Below, one piece after another: positions 24,481-33,411 of a DNA stretch of 51,497 nucleotides (position 1 is its first letter; every line of letters begins with the position of its first letter). The notes beneath the pieces were generated by a model. It was given only the letters and a program-made list of their open reading frames with translations, did no database searches and had not been told where the DNA came from. Position numbers and translations under genes: made by a program. The stretch lies in assembly GCF_938030725.1 (NCBI RefSeq), contig NZ_CALHIQ010000057.1, forward strand, positions 1 to 51,497. Direction: 5' to 3'. The stretch is from an uncultured Fretibacterium sp. (lineage in GTDB: Bacteria > Synergistota > Synergistia > Synergistales > Aminobacteriaceae).

Positions 24481-25464
24481 ATGATCTCGGTCCTGAGGAC
24501 GAACACCAACCAGAAGAACCCCGGACACGAGGACCTCAGCCTCGACACGCTGCGCCACGGAAGCTGGATCAACCTGGTGGCGCCCACGCGCCAGGAGCTG
24601 GAGGACGTGGCACGCATCGCCTCGGTGCCCCTCGACTTCCTCACGGCGGCCATGGACGTCGAGGAGTCGAGCCGCATCGACGTGGAGGAGGCGGACGAGG
24701 ACAGCGGGTGCGACACCTCGCTGCTGATGGTCCTCAACATCCCGAAGCACCCGAAGAGCTTCAGCTTCGACACGCTGCCTCTGGGCATCGTCATCACGGA
24801 GTCCGCCTTCATCACCGTCTGCCTCGAGGAGAACGTGATCCTGCCGGGAGCCGCCGGCGGGGTCAGGGGCTTCTGCACCTGGAAGCACACGCGGTTCCTG
24901 CTGCAGATCCTCTACAGGACGGCGGGCGCCTACCTTCAGTACCTGAACGAGATCAACCGCATGTCCAACAGCATCGAGCAGGCCATGCGCCAGTCCCTGC
25001 AGAACGAGGAGCTGTTCCGTCTGATGGACCTGGAGAAGGGACTGACGTACTTCACGGGGTCCATCCGCAGCAACCGCGTGGCCATCGACAAGCTGCTGCG
25101 CGTGCTGAAGAACCCGCAGTATCAGGAACTGGTGAAGATGCGGGAGGAGGACGAGGACCTGCTGGAAGACGTGATCGTGGAGTACGATCAGGCCTACGAC
25201 ATGGTGCGCGTGTACAGCGACGTGCTGGGCGACACGATGGACGCCTTCGCCTCCATCATCTCCAACAACCTGAACATCGTCATGAAGTTTCTGGCCTCCG
25301 TGACGATCATCCTGGCCATCCCCGCCGCCGTCTCCAGCTTCTGGGGGATGAACGTGCGGCTGCCGCTGATGGACAACCCCAACGGCTTCTTCTGGGTCTC
25401 CCTGATCGCCCTGTTCCTCAGCGTCGTGGCTACCCTGTGGCTCTGGAGGCGAAGGATGCTGTGA
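24481..25464 (+). CDS. corA: CorA-family magnesium/divalent metal channel
   Basis: The 327-residue protein has a long N-terminal soluble domain, a long helical region from about residue 145 to 265, and two C-terminal membrane helices. The GMN selectivity motif is present in AVSSFWGMNVRLPLMD at the end of the first helix, and the short basic tail WLWRRRML follows the second. The loop after GMN (VRLPLMDNPNGF) differs from the classic MPEL-type loop, as in many CorA-2-like proteins, so transport of Mg, Co or Ni is equally possible. The protein forms pentameric inner-membrane channels in known members. AAGGGGGGAG lies before the ATG. The gene stands alone. Confidence 0.93.
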   Translation: MISVLRTNTNQKNPGHEDLSLDTLRHGSWINLVAPTRQELEDVARIASVPLDFLTAAMDVEESSRIDVEEADEDSGCDTSLLMVLNIPKHPKSFSFDTLPLGIVITESAFITVCLEENVILPGAAGGVRGFCTWKHTRFLLQILYRTAGAYLQYLNEINRMSNSIEQAMRQSLQNEELFRLMDLEKGLTYFTGSIRSNRVAIDKLLRVLKNPQYQELVKMREEDEDLLEDVIVEYDQAYDMVRVYSDVLGDTMDAFASIISNNLNIVMKFLASVTIILAIPAAVSSFWGMNVRLPLMDNPNGFFWVSLIALFLSVVATLWLWRRRML

Positions 25465-25498
25465 GGCACGGCCCCGCGGATGGGGAGGACGGGACGCG

Positions 25499-25551
25499 GG
25501 ACGCATTGGGGCGCAGAGGAGCCGCTTGGCTCCCTGCGCCCCAATGCGTCC
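25499..25551. repeat. Long near-perfect hairpin between convergent genes
   Basis: Two 18-base arms (25499-25516 and 25534-25551) are perfectly complementary, and inside them GGAGCC and GGCTCC add six more pairs around a GCTT loop, with a single unpaired A. It lies in the 117-base gap between corA and the TRAP permease stop. There is no T tract on either strand, so it may be a bidirectional terminator of an unusual kind or a small repeat element. Confidence 0.75.
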
Positions 25552-25581
25552 TTGAGCGTCAAAAAAGTCGTGGACCGGCCT

Positions 25582-27594
25582 TCAGCGCGCCCTTCGGGTG
25601 AAGATCCAGACGGCGGCCAGCAGGGCCAGCCCAACCGCCGTGACGGCGGGCCACACGGAGAGGACCAGCACTCCCGCGACGCACAGGACGACGCGCGTCG
25701 GGAGGTTCAGCGGTCCGTTCATGTACCCCATCCACATGCTGGCGAAGGCGACGACGGCGGAGACGCCGCTCAGGAGCCCCCAGCCGACGGCAGCCGGACC
25801 GCCCCGCATAAGGAGCCCCGGATCGTAGCAGAAGGCAAAGGGCACGACGTAGGCCATAAAGCCGAGCTGCATGGCGTGAAAGCCGGTCCTGTTCGGGTCT
25901 GCGCCGGCGATGGAGCTGGCCGCGTAGGCCGCCAGGGCGACGGGGGGCGTGATGTTGGAGATGATGGCGTAGTAGAAGACGAACATGTGCGCAGCGATGG
26001 GCAGGAAGCCCAGCTTCACCAGGATGGGTGCGCCCAGGGCCGCCGCCAGGATGTAGGCGCCCGTGGTGGGCAGGCCCATGCCCAGAAAGGTGGCGATGAG
26101 CATCACGAGCACCAGCGCCAGGAAGGGCGCGTCCCCGGCGAGAGAGATGATGAAGCCCACCAGCTTGCCGCCGATCCCCGTCAGGGACACGGCCCCCAGC
26201 ACGATGCCCGCCGAGGCGCAGGCGACGCACACCAACGGGATGCCCCGCGCGCCCCGTTCCACCGCGTCGATGACGTCGCGCACGTTCATGCCGGGGTTGA
26301 ACCTGGAGGCCACGAGGAGGAAGGCGCCGATCAGGACGAAGAGCAGGTTGGCGTTGACCTTCGCGACGAGCTCGGGCCGCAGGGCCAGGAGCGCCGCGAG
26401 GGCCGCGGAGATCGCCGCCGCGACGCAGGCGGAGCGCTTCTCCGAAGGCGTGCTGTCCGGCCTGAAGTTGAAGAACGCCACGAACCAGGCCAGCCCGATG
26501 CCGATCAGGGCCGCCCTCATGGGGGTGTAGCCGGCCAGGAGGAACGCCACGAGGCCCACCAGGGGCGCGATCATGTAAAAGCGTTTCAAGACCTCGCGCT
26601 TTGAGGGCAGCTCGTCGGGGGAAAGCCCCTTGAGGCCCCTCTTCAGCGCGCGCAGGCGCACCATGACGAAGAGCGCGCCGTAGTAGAGCAGGGCCGGAAA
26701 GAGGGCCGCGATCATGACGTCGCGGTACGGCACGCCGAGGAAGGACGCCATCAGGAACGCGCCCGCTCCCATGATGGGCGGCATGATCTGACCTCCCGAA
26801 CTGGCCACGGCCTCCACCGCTCCGGCGAAGTAGGGAGCGTAGCCGATCTTCATCATCAGCGGGATGGTGAAGGTCCCCGTGCCGTAGACGTTGGCCACGG
26901 CCGAGCCGCTGATGGAACCAAAGAGGCAGGAGCTCACGACGGCGATCTGAGCCGGTCCCCCCGGCGTGGCGCCGGTGAAGGCCTGGGCCACGCTCATGAA
27001 CCAGTCCCCCGCGCCGCTCTTCTCAAGGAAGGCACCGAAGATCAGGAAGATCATGACGAAGGTGGCGGAGACGCCCAGCGGCATGGAGAAGATGCCCTCG
27101 TCCGTCAGAAACAGCCCCTCGACGACCTCCGAGTAGGAGAACTGGAAGCCACGCATCAAGCCCGGCAGCTTGTAACCGTAGAGCATGTAGACGGCGAACA
27201 GGCCCGCGATGAGCGACAGGGGCAGCCCCACGATACGCCGCGTGCCCTCCAGGAGCAGGACGACGAGCAGCGACCCCAGCACGAGCTGCGTCGTCGTCAG
27301 CGGGTCGATCTGCTGGATGCGCTCCGTGATGGCGGTGTAGTTGATCATGGAGTAGAGCCCCGGCGCAGCGGCCAGGGCCGCGAGGGCCCAGTCCCAGAGC
27401 GGCACGCGGTCCATCGGCGAGCGCTTCGTCATGGGGTAGAGCACGAAGGCCAGCGGCAACACCCAGGCCAGGTGGATGCTGCGCTGAAGGTAGGCCTCGA
27501 AGTTCCCCGCCGCCGCCGTGTAGAGGTGGAACAACCCCATCAGCAGCACGTAGAGGTAGACGAACGTCCTCGTCCTTCCGCTTAACTTTCTCAA
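25582..27594 (-). CDS. TRAP transporter permease, fused small and large membrane subunits (DctQM type)
   Basis: The 670-residue protein has about 16 hydrophobic segments. Roughly the first 140 residues form a four-helix DctQ-like part and the rest is the DctM-like channel (MPLGVSATFVMIFLIFGAFL, GSISGSAVANVYGTGTFTIP, AVASSGGQIMPPIMGAGAFL, FLGMGLPTTGAYILAAALGA). This 4TM/12TM fusion is normally paired with TAXI binding proteins, and one is encoded 123 bases upstream. It imports organic acids or amino acids using the sodium or proton gradient. The substrate is not identifiable. Confidence 0.93.
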   Translation of the reverse strand: MRKLSGRTRTFVYLYVLLMGLFHLYTAAAGNFEAYLQRSIHLAWVLPLAFVLYPMTKRSPMDRVPLWDWALAALAAAPGLYSMINYTAITERIQQIDPLTTTQLVLGSLLVVLLLEGTRRIVGLPLSLIAGLFAVYMLYGYKLPGLMRGFQFSYSEVVEGLFLTDEGIFSMPLGVSATFVMIFLIFGAFLEKSGAGDWFMSVAQAFTGATPGGPAQIAVVSSCLFGSISGSAVANVYGTGTFTIPLMMKIGYAPYFAGAVEAVASSGGQIMPPIMGAGAFLMASFLGVPYRDVMIAALFPALLYYGALFVMVRLRALKRGLKGLSPDELPSKREVLKRFYMIAPLVGLVAFLLAGYTPMRAALIGIGLAWFVAFFNFRPDSTPSEKRSACVAAAISAALAALLALRPELVAKVNANLLFVLIGAFLLVASRFNPGMNVRDVIDAVERGARGIPLVCVACASAGIVLGAVSLTGIGGKLVGFIISLAGDAPFLALVLVMLIATFLGMGLPTTGAYILAAALGAPILVKLGFLPIAAHMFVFYYAIISNITPPVALAAYAASSIAGADPNRTGFHAMQLGFMAYVVPFAFCYDPGLLMRGGPAAVGWGLLSGVSAVVAFASMWMGYMNGPLNLPTRVVLCVAGVLVLSVWPAVTAVGLALLAAVWIFTRRAR

Positions 27595-27717
27595 GGTATC
27601 ATCCCCGTTCGGCGGGCGACGCCCCCGACAGGGCGGGCCCGCAGAAAATTTCGGGAGAGGGGAAGAACGAGCGCTCTCCCCCTCTCCCCTTCGGCCCCGA
27701 CTCGGACGCAGGCCGCG

Positions 27718-28731
27718 CTATTTTGTCACGGTCTTCCAGAAGGCCTCGGAACCAGGGTGCGACGGCACCCGCGCCGGAACGGCCGCTGCCGGGTCCAGCT
27801 CCTCCATGTCCTTCACGGCCGCGACGAGGGAGTCCTTGTGCTCCCACAGGGCACGGTTGAGCTCGGACACCAGGGAGTCCGGAAGGTCCCTGCGGATGAC
27901 GATGCAGGTGTAGTCTCCAACGGTCTTGACGGGCTCAGCCCCCTCCGGAACGGCCTTGTAGATGCCGGGGTCGATAGTGAAGGTCTCCGTGCCGTAGGCG
28001 GCGGACAGCTTGTCCAGCGCCTCCTGCCCCACGGGCAGCAGCACGACGTCCAGCTTGCTCTCGATGTTCATGACGATCGAGGCGATCTTGCCCACGGAAA
28101 ACGCGAAGCAGTCCAGGTGGTTGTCCGCCAGGAGGTCCGCGCCGCCCTCGTAGGACGCGTACTCCACCGTGCCACCCCACTCCTCGAAGGTCTTCTTGTA
28201 GTCAAATCCATACCCCTTGTCGAACAGGGCTTTGACGATGAACTCCGACGACGTGCCGGGCTTCAACGTGGCGAAGCGCATCTTGAGCTTCTTGTCGATC
28301 ACGTCTCCAAGGGACTTGACGCCGTTCTTCTCGGCGAAATCCCGGCGCATGATGAAGTAGGTGTACTGGGTGTAGAGGTTCGCCATGATGACAGCGTTTT
28401 CCATCTTCTGGCCCTTGGTGAAGTCCACGCCCCCCTCCTGGGTGGCCGCCCCGACCATGGAGGTCACGGAGAAGCCCAGGTCCCCCTTGGCGTTGTTGGC
28501 GTTCACGATGTTGGCGACGCCACCGCCCGAGCTGCTGGTGGTCTGGGGCAGGCCCGCGCCCGTCCACATGTCCGCCAGGGCCGTGCCCAGCGCAAACCAG
28601 TTGCCCCCAGGAGGTCCGGCCATGAAGCGCAGTTGGTCGGGCCAGCCGGCCTTATCGGCACCGGCCGCCGGCCCCACGGCAAGGGCCAGGGTGGCCAGGA
28701 TCAGGAAAGCGAAACGAAAAGACCTTTTCAT
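27718..28731 (-). CDS. TAXI-family TRAP transporter solute-binding protein
   Basis: The 337-residue protein has a signal peptide (MKRSFRFAFLILATLALAVG, cleavage near AAG) and the TAXI pattern FMAGPPGGNWFALGTALADM, SSSGGGVANIVNANNAKGDL, and a C-terminal YTCIVIRRDLPDSLVSELNR. Known relatives bind glutamate, glutamine or other carboxylates in the periplasm. The start at 28731 follows GGGGAGA by eight bases. It is followed on the same strand by its permease. The neighbouring oxoproline cluster hints at an amino acid type ligand, but only by proximity. Confidence 0.92.
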   Translation of the reverse strand: MKRSFRFAFLILATLALAVGPAAGADKAGWPDQLRFMAGPPGGNWFALGTALADMWTGAGLPQTTSSSGGGVANIVNANNAKGDLGFSVTSMVGAATQEGGVDFTKGQKMENAVIMANLYTQYTYFIMRRDFAEKNGVKSLGDVIDKKLKMRFATLKPGTSSEFIVKALFDKGYGFDYKKTFEEWGGTVEYASYEGGADLLADNHLDCFAFSVGKIASIVMNIESKLDVVLLPVGQEALDKLSAAYGTETFTIDPGIYKAVPEGAEPVKTVGDYTCIVIRRDLPDSLVSELNRALWEHKDSLVAAVKDMEELDPAAAVPARVPSHPGSEAFWKTVTK

Positions 28732-28947
28732 CGTGCGATCTCCCCTCTCTTGCGCGGCGACGCGCGCACCTTTGCCGAATCGGCCCTCCTCTCCCCTGCG
28801 GGGACTTTCGCCCGCGAGGGAGGTCGGCCCGAACGGCACCAACGGATGGAATCGACAGCATCAGGATAAAGCGTTTCTATTTTATCACAGTGCGGGCGCG
28901 CGCCGGCCTTTCGGGCTGCTCCGATGACCCGCTCAAAGGTAACAGAA

Positions 28948-28980
28948 CGCGGGGGCCCTGCCTAAGCAGGCGCCCCCGCG
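28948..28980 (-). terminator. Strong GC hairpin after the hydroxyacid dehydrogenase gene
   Basis: CGCGGGGGC and GCCCCCGCG, continued by GCCTGC/GCAGG around a TTAG loop, form a long stem 38 bases after the 29019 stop on the minus strand. The tail is only moderately T-rich (TTCTGTT). Confidence 0.65.
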
Positions 28981-29018
28981 CTGCAATATCCCCTCCTGTC
29001 AGTATTTTAAAGAGTACG

Positions 29019-29993
29019 TCACAGCCCGTTGACGACGTTCACCGGCCTGCCCTCCAAATAGGCCTTGACGTTCGAGACCGTACACTCCATGATGCGCCGC
29101 CTGCTCTCGATGGAGGCCCATGAGATGTGGGGCGTTATCACGCAGTTCTTCGCTGACAACAAGGGGTTGTCGCCGCGTATGGGCTCGCTCGACACGACGT
29201 CCAGGGCCGCACCGCCCACCTTGCCGCTGTTCAGCGCGTCGGCAAGGTCCTGTTCGTTGACGAGCTGGCCGCGCGCGTTGTTGACGATCAGCACGCCGTC
29301 CTTCATCTTTGCGATCGTATTTCTGCAGATGAGGCCGACGTTCTCGGACGTCAGGTTGCAGTGCAGCGAGATTGCGTCGGATTGGGCAAGGAGTGCGTCC
29401 AGCTCGACGTACTCCGCTATCCTCCTGCCTGAGTCGTTTGGGTAGAGGTCGTAAGCGAGGACCTTCATGCCCAGCGCCCTCGCGATCGCGCCCTCCCGCT
29501 GGCCGATCCTGCCGAAGCCGATGATCCCGATCGTCTTGCCGTCGAGCTCGATCTGCGGGGTCTCCCAGTAGCAGAAGTCGGCGCAGCGCTCCCATCGGCC
29601 CTCGTGGACGGTCTTGTCGTGGAGCCCGATCCTGTGGCAGAGCTCAAGCAACAGCGCTATCGAGAACTGGCTGACCGAGGCCGTCCCATAGGCGGGGACG
29701 TTCGACAGCGGGATGCCGCGCTCCTTCGCGTAAGCCGAATCGACGACGTTGTAGCCGGTTGCGAGCATGGCGATGAACTTCACGTTCGGACAGACGTCGA
29801 TGACCTTCTCCGTTATCGGCGTCTTGTTGGTCAGCACGATCTCCGCTCCGCCGATGCGCGCAATGGCCTCGTCTTCATCGGTCAGGCTCGTGCGGTCATA
29901 GACCTTCAGCGCGCCAAGCTTCTCCAACTCTCCCCAGCTCAGGTCTCCGGGGTTTTCCGTGTATCCGTCAAGGACGACGATTTCAGGGGACAT
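29019..29993 (-). CDS. D-2-hydroxyacid dehydrogenase, glycerate dehydrogenase-like
   Basis: The 324-residue protein has the D-isomer hydroxyacid dehydrogenase fold: an N-terminal substrate-domain part (VLDGYTENPGDLSWGELEKL), NAD-binding loop GKTIGIIGFGRIGQREGAIA, and active-site residues in NNARGQLVNEQDLADAL (Arg), ALDVVSSEP (Glu) and ITPHISWAS (His). The N-terminus and NVPAYGTASVSQ segment resemble HprA-type glycerate/hydroxypyruvate reductases. The start at 29993 follows GGAGG; an in-frame ATG nine codons upstream lacks a site. It lies downstream of pxpA with a 44-base gap, so may belong to that operon, reducing a 2-oxo acid with NADH. Confidence 0.92.
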   Translation of the reverse strand: MSPEIVVLDGYTENPGDLSWGELEKLGALKVYDRTSLTDEDEAIARIGGAEIVLTNKTPITEKVIDVCPNVKFIAMLATGYNVVDSAYAKERGIPLSNVPAYGTASVSQFSIALLLELCHRIGLHDKTVHEGRWERCADFCYWETPQIELDGKTIGIIGFGRIGQREGAIARALGMKVLAYDLYPNDSGRRIAEYVELDALLAQSDAISLHCNLTSENVGLICRNTIAKMKDGVLIVNNARGQLVNEQDLADALNSGKVGGAALDVVSSEPIRGDNPLLSAKNCVITPHISWASIESRRRIMECTVSNVKAYLEGRPVNVVNGL

Positions 29994-30037
29994 GGAATCG
30001 GAACCTCCGTTCTTTTTCATTATCTCTTAATATTATC

Positions 30038-30811
30038 TTATATTGCTGCTCGGCCTTGGAAATTGCAGACCGCTATCCCCTCGCGCTCAAAGGCTTTGCG
30101 GATTTTTCTGACGAAATCGAGAGCCTTCGGACCGTCGCCGTGCACGCACAGCGTGTCGCCCTTGATCTCGAGCTCGCGGCCGCTCAACGCCGTCACCCTT
30201 CCCTCCTTGACCATGCGGATGCACCTCGCGATCGCGACGTCCTCGTCAGTGATCATCGCACCCGGCGTCTTGCGCGGCACGAGACTCAGGTCATCCTGAT
30301 AAGCCCTGTCCGCAAAGATCTCGGCCTTTGCTTCGAGCCCCGCGCTCTCCGCCTCCTCGCCAAGGACCGCGCCGGCGCAGTAGTAGACGATCAGCGAATC
30401 GTCCACCTCGCGTACGGCCTCGCAGATCGCCCGCGACGCGTCGCGGTCGTATTGGCATAGATTGCCGAGCGCACCATGCGGGGCGACGTGCTGGAGCTTC
30501 ATCCCTTCGGCCTCCACAAACGCCTTCAAAGCGCCGATCTGATATTTCATATCGTTCTTTATCTCAAGCGGGGAGAGCGCCATCTTTCTTCGACCAAAGC
30601 CCTGGAGGTCGGGATAGCCGGGGTGCGCGCCGACCGCAACGCCCCGCTCCCTTGCCATTTTAACCGTGCGGTCCATCACCATCGGGTCGCCGGCATGGAA
30701 GCCGCAGGCGACGTTCGCCGAGGTGACAAATTTTATCACCTCCTCATCGCCGCCGATGGTGTACGCTCCGAAGCTTTCACCCATGTCGCTGTTCAAGTCT
30801 ATCCGAAACAT
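30038..30811 (-). CDS. pxpA: 5-oxoprolinase subunit A (LamB/YcsF family)
   Basis: PxpA, with PxpB and PxpC, hydrolyses 5-oxoproline to glutamate using ATP. The 257-residue protein starts IDLNSDMGESFGAYTIGGDE, then has NVACGFHAGDPMVMDRTVKM and GVAVGAHPGYPDLQGFGRR, the family hallmarks, and LQHVAPHGALGNL. AGGAGG lies eight bases before ATG 30811. It follows pxpC with a four-base gap. The three genes stand in the order B, C, A. Confidence 0.93.
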   Translation of the reverse strand: MFRIDLNSDMGESFGAYTIGGDEEVIKFVTSANVACGFHAGDPMVMDRTVKMARERGVAVGAHPGYPDLQGFGRRKMALSPLEIKNDMKYQIGALKAFVEAEGMKLQHVAPHGALGNLCQYDRDASRAICEAVREVDDSLIVYYCAGAVLGEEAESAGLEAKAEIFADRAYQDDLSLVPRKTPGAMITDEDVAIARCIRMVKEGRVTALSGRELEIKGDTLCVHGDGPKALDFVRKIRKAFEREGIAVCNFQGRAAI

Positions 30812-30815
30812 CGCT

Positions 30816-31838
30816 TCAATCCTCCTTTCTTTCGATGGTGACGTTGTACGCCCTGCCGTCCACGGTGACCTTGAAAGAACGACGCGCCGGACGCCTGGAG
30901 CTCTTTTCAATCCTTGCGGCCAAAGCATCCAGCTCACGACGGCTCGCCTCGGCCAGGCGTTCCGCCTCCTCGACGCTCGTCCTCACAAAGCGAACCGCGT
31001 CACCTGCCTTGCACTGTCCGAGGACCGGCAGGTCCACGGTGATGACGGTCGCTATCTTCGCGTAGCCGCCGACGGTCTGGTGTTCGGCCATCATGACGAT
31101 CGGGTCTCCGGAGGTCGGCACCTGAACGGAGCCGAACACGATGCCGTCCGAGATGATGTTGCCGTCGGTAACGTGCCGAATCTTCGGCCCCTCCAACCGA
31201 TAGCCCTGCCTGTCGAAGTCCGCTCCAATCGTGTAGCGCGAGCTCAGGAACGTTGCGATCCCCTCTTCGGTGAACCTGTCGTCCTGCGGCCCCAAGATCA
31301 CCCTCAAGGCGCGCTCACCGGATGGGATCAGGTCCGGCTCGGCGACCCGCCCGGACAGGTCGGGGAAGCAGGCGGCGTCCTTTAGCAGGCCGACCTCGTC
31401 TCCCTGCCTCAGCCTGCGGCCCCTGTACCCGCCAAAGCCCTTGCCGACCATCGTGCTCCTGCTGTTCATCAGGAGGGGGACATCCAATCCGCCCGCAAAC
31501 GCCAGATAAGCGCGACATCCGACCCCAGCGGCGCCCAACCTCAACGTGTCGCCGGGGCACACGGCGAAGGCGCGGTAATTGAGAACCGGAGCGCCGTTCA
31601 GGAGCGGGCGCATATCGGCCCCGGTAATGGCCACGACCGCGTTCTCGGCGAATGAGATCAAGGGCCCGATCACGGTTACCTCAAGGCACGCCTCGTTTCG
31701 ATCGTTGCCGACCAGGACGTTGGCTATCTCAAACGATCGCCTGTCCATCGGACCTGACGGCGAAACGCCGAACGCTTCGTACCCGAACCGCCCGCCATCC
31801 TGGACCGTGGTCAAAATTCCTCCATTCTCGATGATCAC
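30816..31838 (-). CDS. pxpC: 5-oxoprolinase subunit C (KipA/biotin-dependent carboxylase-like)
   Basis: The 340-residue protein has the KipA/AHS2 pattern: LTTVQDGGRFGYEAFGVSPS at the N-terminus, PMDRRSFEIANVLVGNDRNE, and TVMMAEHQ-type segment PIVMMAEHQTVGGYAKIATV near residue 260. PxpC forms the catalytic assembly with PxpB. Its start overlaps the pxpB stop by four bases. A C-terminal tail of about 55 residues (from VEEAERLAEASRRELDALAA) is charged and helical and seems longer than in the simplest members. Confidence 0.92.
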   Translation of the reverse strand: MIIENGGILTTVQDGGRFGYEAFGVSPSGPMDRRSFEIANVLVGNDRNEACLEVTVIGPLISFAENAVVAITGADMRPLLNGAPVLNYRAFAVCPGDTLRLGAAGVGCRAYLAFAGGLDVPLLMNSRSTMVGKGFGGYRGRRLRQGDEVGLLKDAACFPDLSGRVAEPDLIPSGERALRVILGPQDDRFTEEGIATFLSSRYTIGADFDRQGYRLEGPKIRHVTDGNIISDGIVFGSVQVPTSGDPIVMMAEHQTVGGYAKIATVITVDLPVLGQCKAGDAVRFVRTSVEEAERLAEASRRELDALAARIEKSSRRPARRSFKVTVDGRAYNVTIERKED

Positions 31839-32569
31839 GGGGTCCCCTCCTTCTCGTATGTCCTGCAGACGTACTCGGAGAGCTCAACTCGGCGTTTGAT
31901 GTCGAAGTACTCGTCGCGACCGATCGGGATATGGCGGATCCATTGTCCCGCCTTCAGCAGAAAAGGGTTTTCCCTGCGATAGTCGCAGACAAGGACCGGC
32001 GTTGTCCCGATGATGTTCCAGCCGCACGGCTGGTCGAAGGGGATTATGTTGCTCAGCGCGAGTTGAACGACAACGCTGCCCCCGTCGATGCGCACGCGCG
32101 GACTCTCACGGCGCTTGAACGAGAACGGGTTCTCGAAACGCGCCGTGTACGGGTGTCCGGGCGCGAAGCCCAGCATGTAGACGAAGTAATCGCTGCCGCT
32201 GTGTATCCTTATGACCTCCTCGACCGTCTTGTCCTCAATCCTCGCTATCTCCTCTATGTCGGGCGCAAACTCCGGGTCATAGATCACCGGGATCTCCGTG
32301 ATCACCGGCTTCGGAAGCGTCACACTCCGGAGGTTCGCAAGGCTTTGACCTACGAACTCCCTCACCGCACCGCTCTTTACAGCGCAGGGATCGTACTGAA
32401 TCAGCAGAGAGCGATAGGCCGGAGTCAACTCGCGCATCCCGGCGAAAGGGCGCCGTTCGAGCGAGAACATCAGCGAGCGGACCTTGGCGTTGGTCTCGAT
32501 CCCAATCTCGTTCTCGAACTCAACGAGGACTGCGGAATCCCCTGCCTGTTTTATCGCAACGTCCTGCAT
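31835..32569 (-). CDS. pxpB: 5-oxoprolinase subunit B (KipI family)
   Basis: The 244-residue protein matches the KipI/AHS1 family: KQAGDSAVLVEFENEIGIET at the N-terminus, YRSLLIQYDP, and MLGFAPGHPYTARFENPFSF, where most relatives read GFxPGFPY. SVVVQLALSNIIPFDQPCGW and NIIGTTPV follow, as in other members. It acts with PxpC and PxpA in the cytoplasm. The gene begins seven bases after the RraA-like gene and overlaps pxpC. Confidence 0.92.
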   Translation of the reverse strand: MQDVAIKQAGDSAVLVEFENEIGIETNAKVRSLMFSLERRPFAGMRELTPAYRSLLIQYDPCAVKSGAVREFVGQSLANLRSVTLPKPVITEIPVIYDPEFAPDIEEIARIEDKTVEEVIRIHSGSDYFVYMLGFAPGHPYTARFENPFSFKRRESPRVRIDGGSVVVQLALSNIIPFDQPCGWNIIGTTPVLVCDYRRENPFLLKAGQWIRHIPIGRDEYFDIKRRVELSEYVCRTYEKEGTP

Positions 32570-32576
32570 CTTTCAC

Positions 32577-33257
32577 TCAGTCCACGAACTCGAAGCCGAC
32601 TTCCCTGAGTTTTTCGTCAACCCACGGGCGCGGCCATCCGCCTCCGGAACGGATCCCCTCGAGCTGGCGAGCCTCTCCGGCATGGTACTCGCGCGCCCTT
32701 CCAGCGATCTCCCTCGCGATCTCCGGGGGCACGACGATCACGCCATCTCCGTCGCCGATGACGATATCGCCGGGATGGATGACGACACCGGCAAAGGAGA
32801 CGGGAAAGTTCATCTCGCCCGGACCGTTCTTGTAGGGGCCGTTGGGCGTCACCCCCTTCGCGTATACCGGGAAGTCGAGTTTCGCGAGGGCGCGGCTGTC
32901 CCGGACGCAGCCGTCGATGATGATCCCCGCAAGCCCGCGGCTCCTGGCGTAGCTGCTCATGATCTCGCCGCACAGCGAGCGGCTCATGCTGCCCTTGTTC
33001 GCGAGGACGATCACATCGCCCAGCTCCGCCATGTCGAGAGCCTTGTGAAACAGCAGGTTGTCGCCGGCCGGAGCGTTGACGGTGAACGCCACGCCAAGCA
33101 GGCTGACGTTTGGGTTCAACGGATAAACGCCCGCGTCCACGGCCGCGATCCGCCCCATGTTGTCGTCGATGTTCGCCACCGGTATGCCGCGAAACGCCTC
33201 GACCAACTCCCTGGAAGGCCTCACAAAATTTCTCCTGATCCTGCAACCTGCTGGCAT
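32577..33257 (-). CDS. RraA-like protein / class II aldolase-decarboxylase candidate
   Basis: The 226-residue protein belongs to the RraA/HMG aldolase fold: VANIDDNMGRIAAVDAGVYP, GDNLLFHKALDMAELGDVIV, the GGEI-type loop SLCGEIMSSYARSRGLAGII, and DGCVRDSRAL, where Arg and Asp act in known 4-hydroxy-4-methyl-2-oxoglutarate aldolases and oxaloacetate decarboxylases. HPGDIVIGDGDGVIVVPPEI follows. Members named RraA inhibit RNase E, but the metabolic neighbours favour an enzyme acting on a 2-oxo acid. It is first in the minus-strand operon RraA-pxpB-pxpC-pxpA, divergent from the LysR gene. Confidence 0.88.
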   Translation of the reverse strand: MPAGCRIRRNFVRPSRELVEAFRGIPVANIDDNMGRIAAVDAGVYPLNPNVSLLGVAFTVNAPAGDNLLFHKALDMAELGDVIVLANKGSMSRSLCGEIMSSYARSRGLAGIIIDGCVRDSRALAKLDFPVYAKGVTPNGPYKNGPGEMNFPVSFAGVVIHPGDIVIGDGDGVIVVPPEIAREIAGRAREYHAGEARQLEGIRSGGGWPRPWVDEKLREVGFEFVD

Positions 33258-33321
33258 AACCCGTCCCCCCGTGCAATAGAATTGGCGGCGGCAAGAAGCC
33301 TGCCGCGGTATCGATGCAGAT

Positions 33322-33349
33322 ATAATATAGTGAAAGTTTTTGATTGCAA
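33322..33349 (-). promoter_or_regulatory. Candidate promoter of the oxoprolinase operon
   Basis: On the minus strand TTGCAA (33344-33349) and TATTAT (33322-33327) are 16 bases apart in an A+T-rich gap 65 bases before the RraA-like start. Confidence 0.55.
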
Positions 33350-33354
33350 AATGA

Positions 33355-33387
33355 ATAAATTTTACTATGATAATAAATGAAATTTAT
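33355..33387. promoter_or_regulatory. Candidate LysR operator (inverted repeat)
   Basis: ATAAATTT (33355-33362) and AAATTTAT (33380-33387) are perfect inverted 8-mers 17 bases apart, lying just upstream of the minus-strand -35 box and 25 bases before the LysR gene. Position and spacing fit an autoregulating LysR-type binding site that also controls the divergent operon. Confidence 0.5.
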
Positions 33388-33411
33388 GTTTGGGATGGGG
33401 AGGCGGATCGA

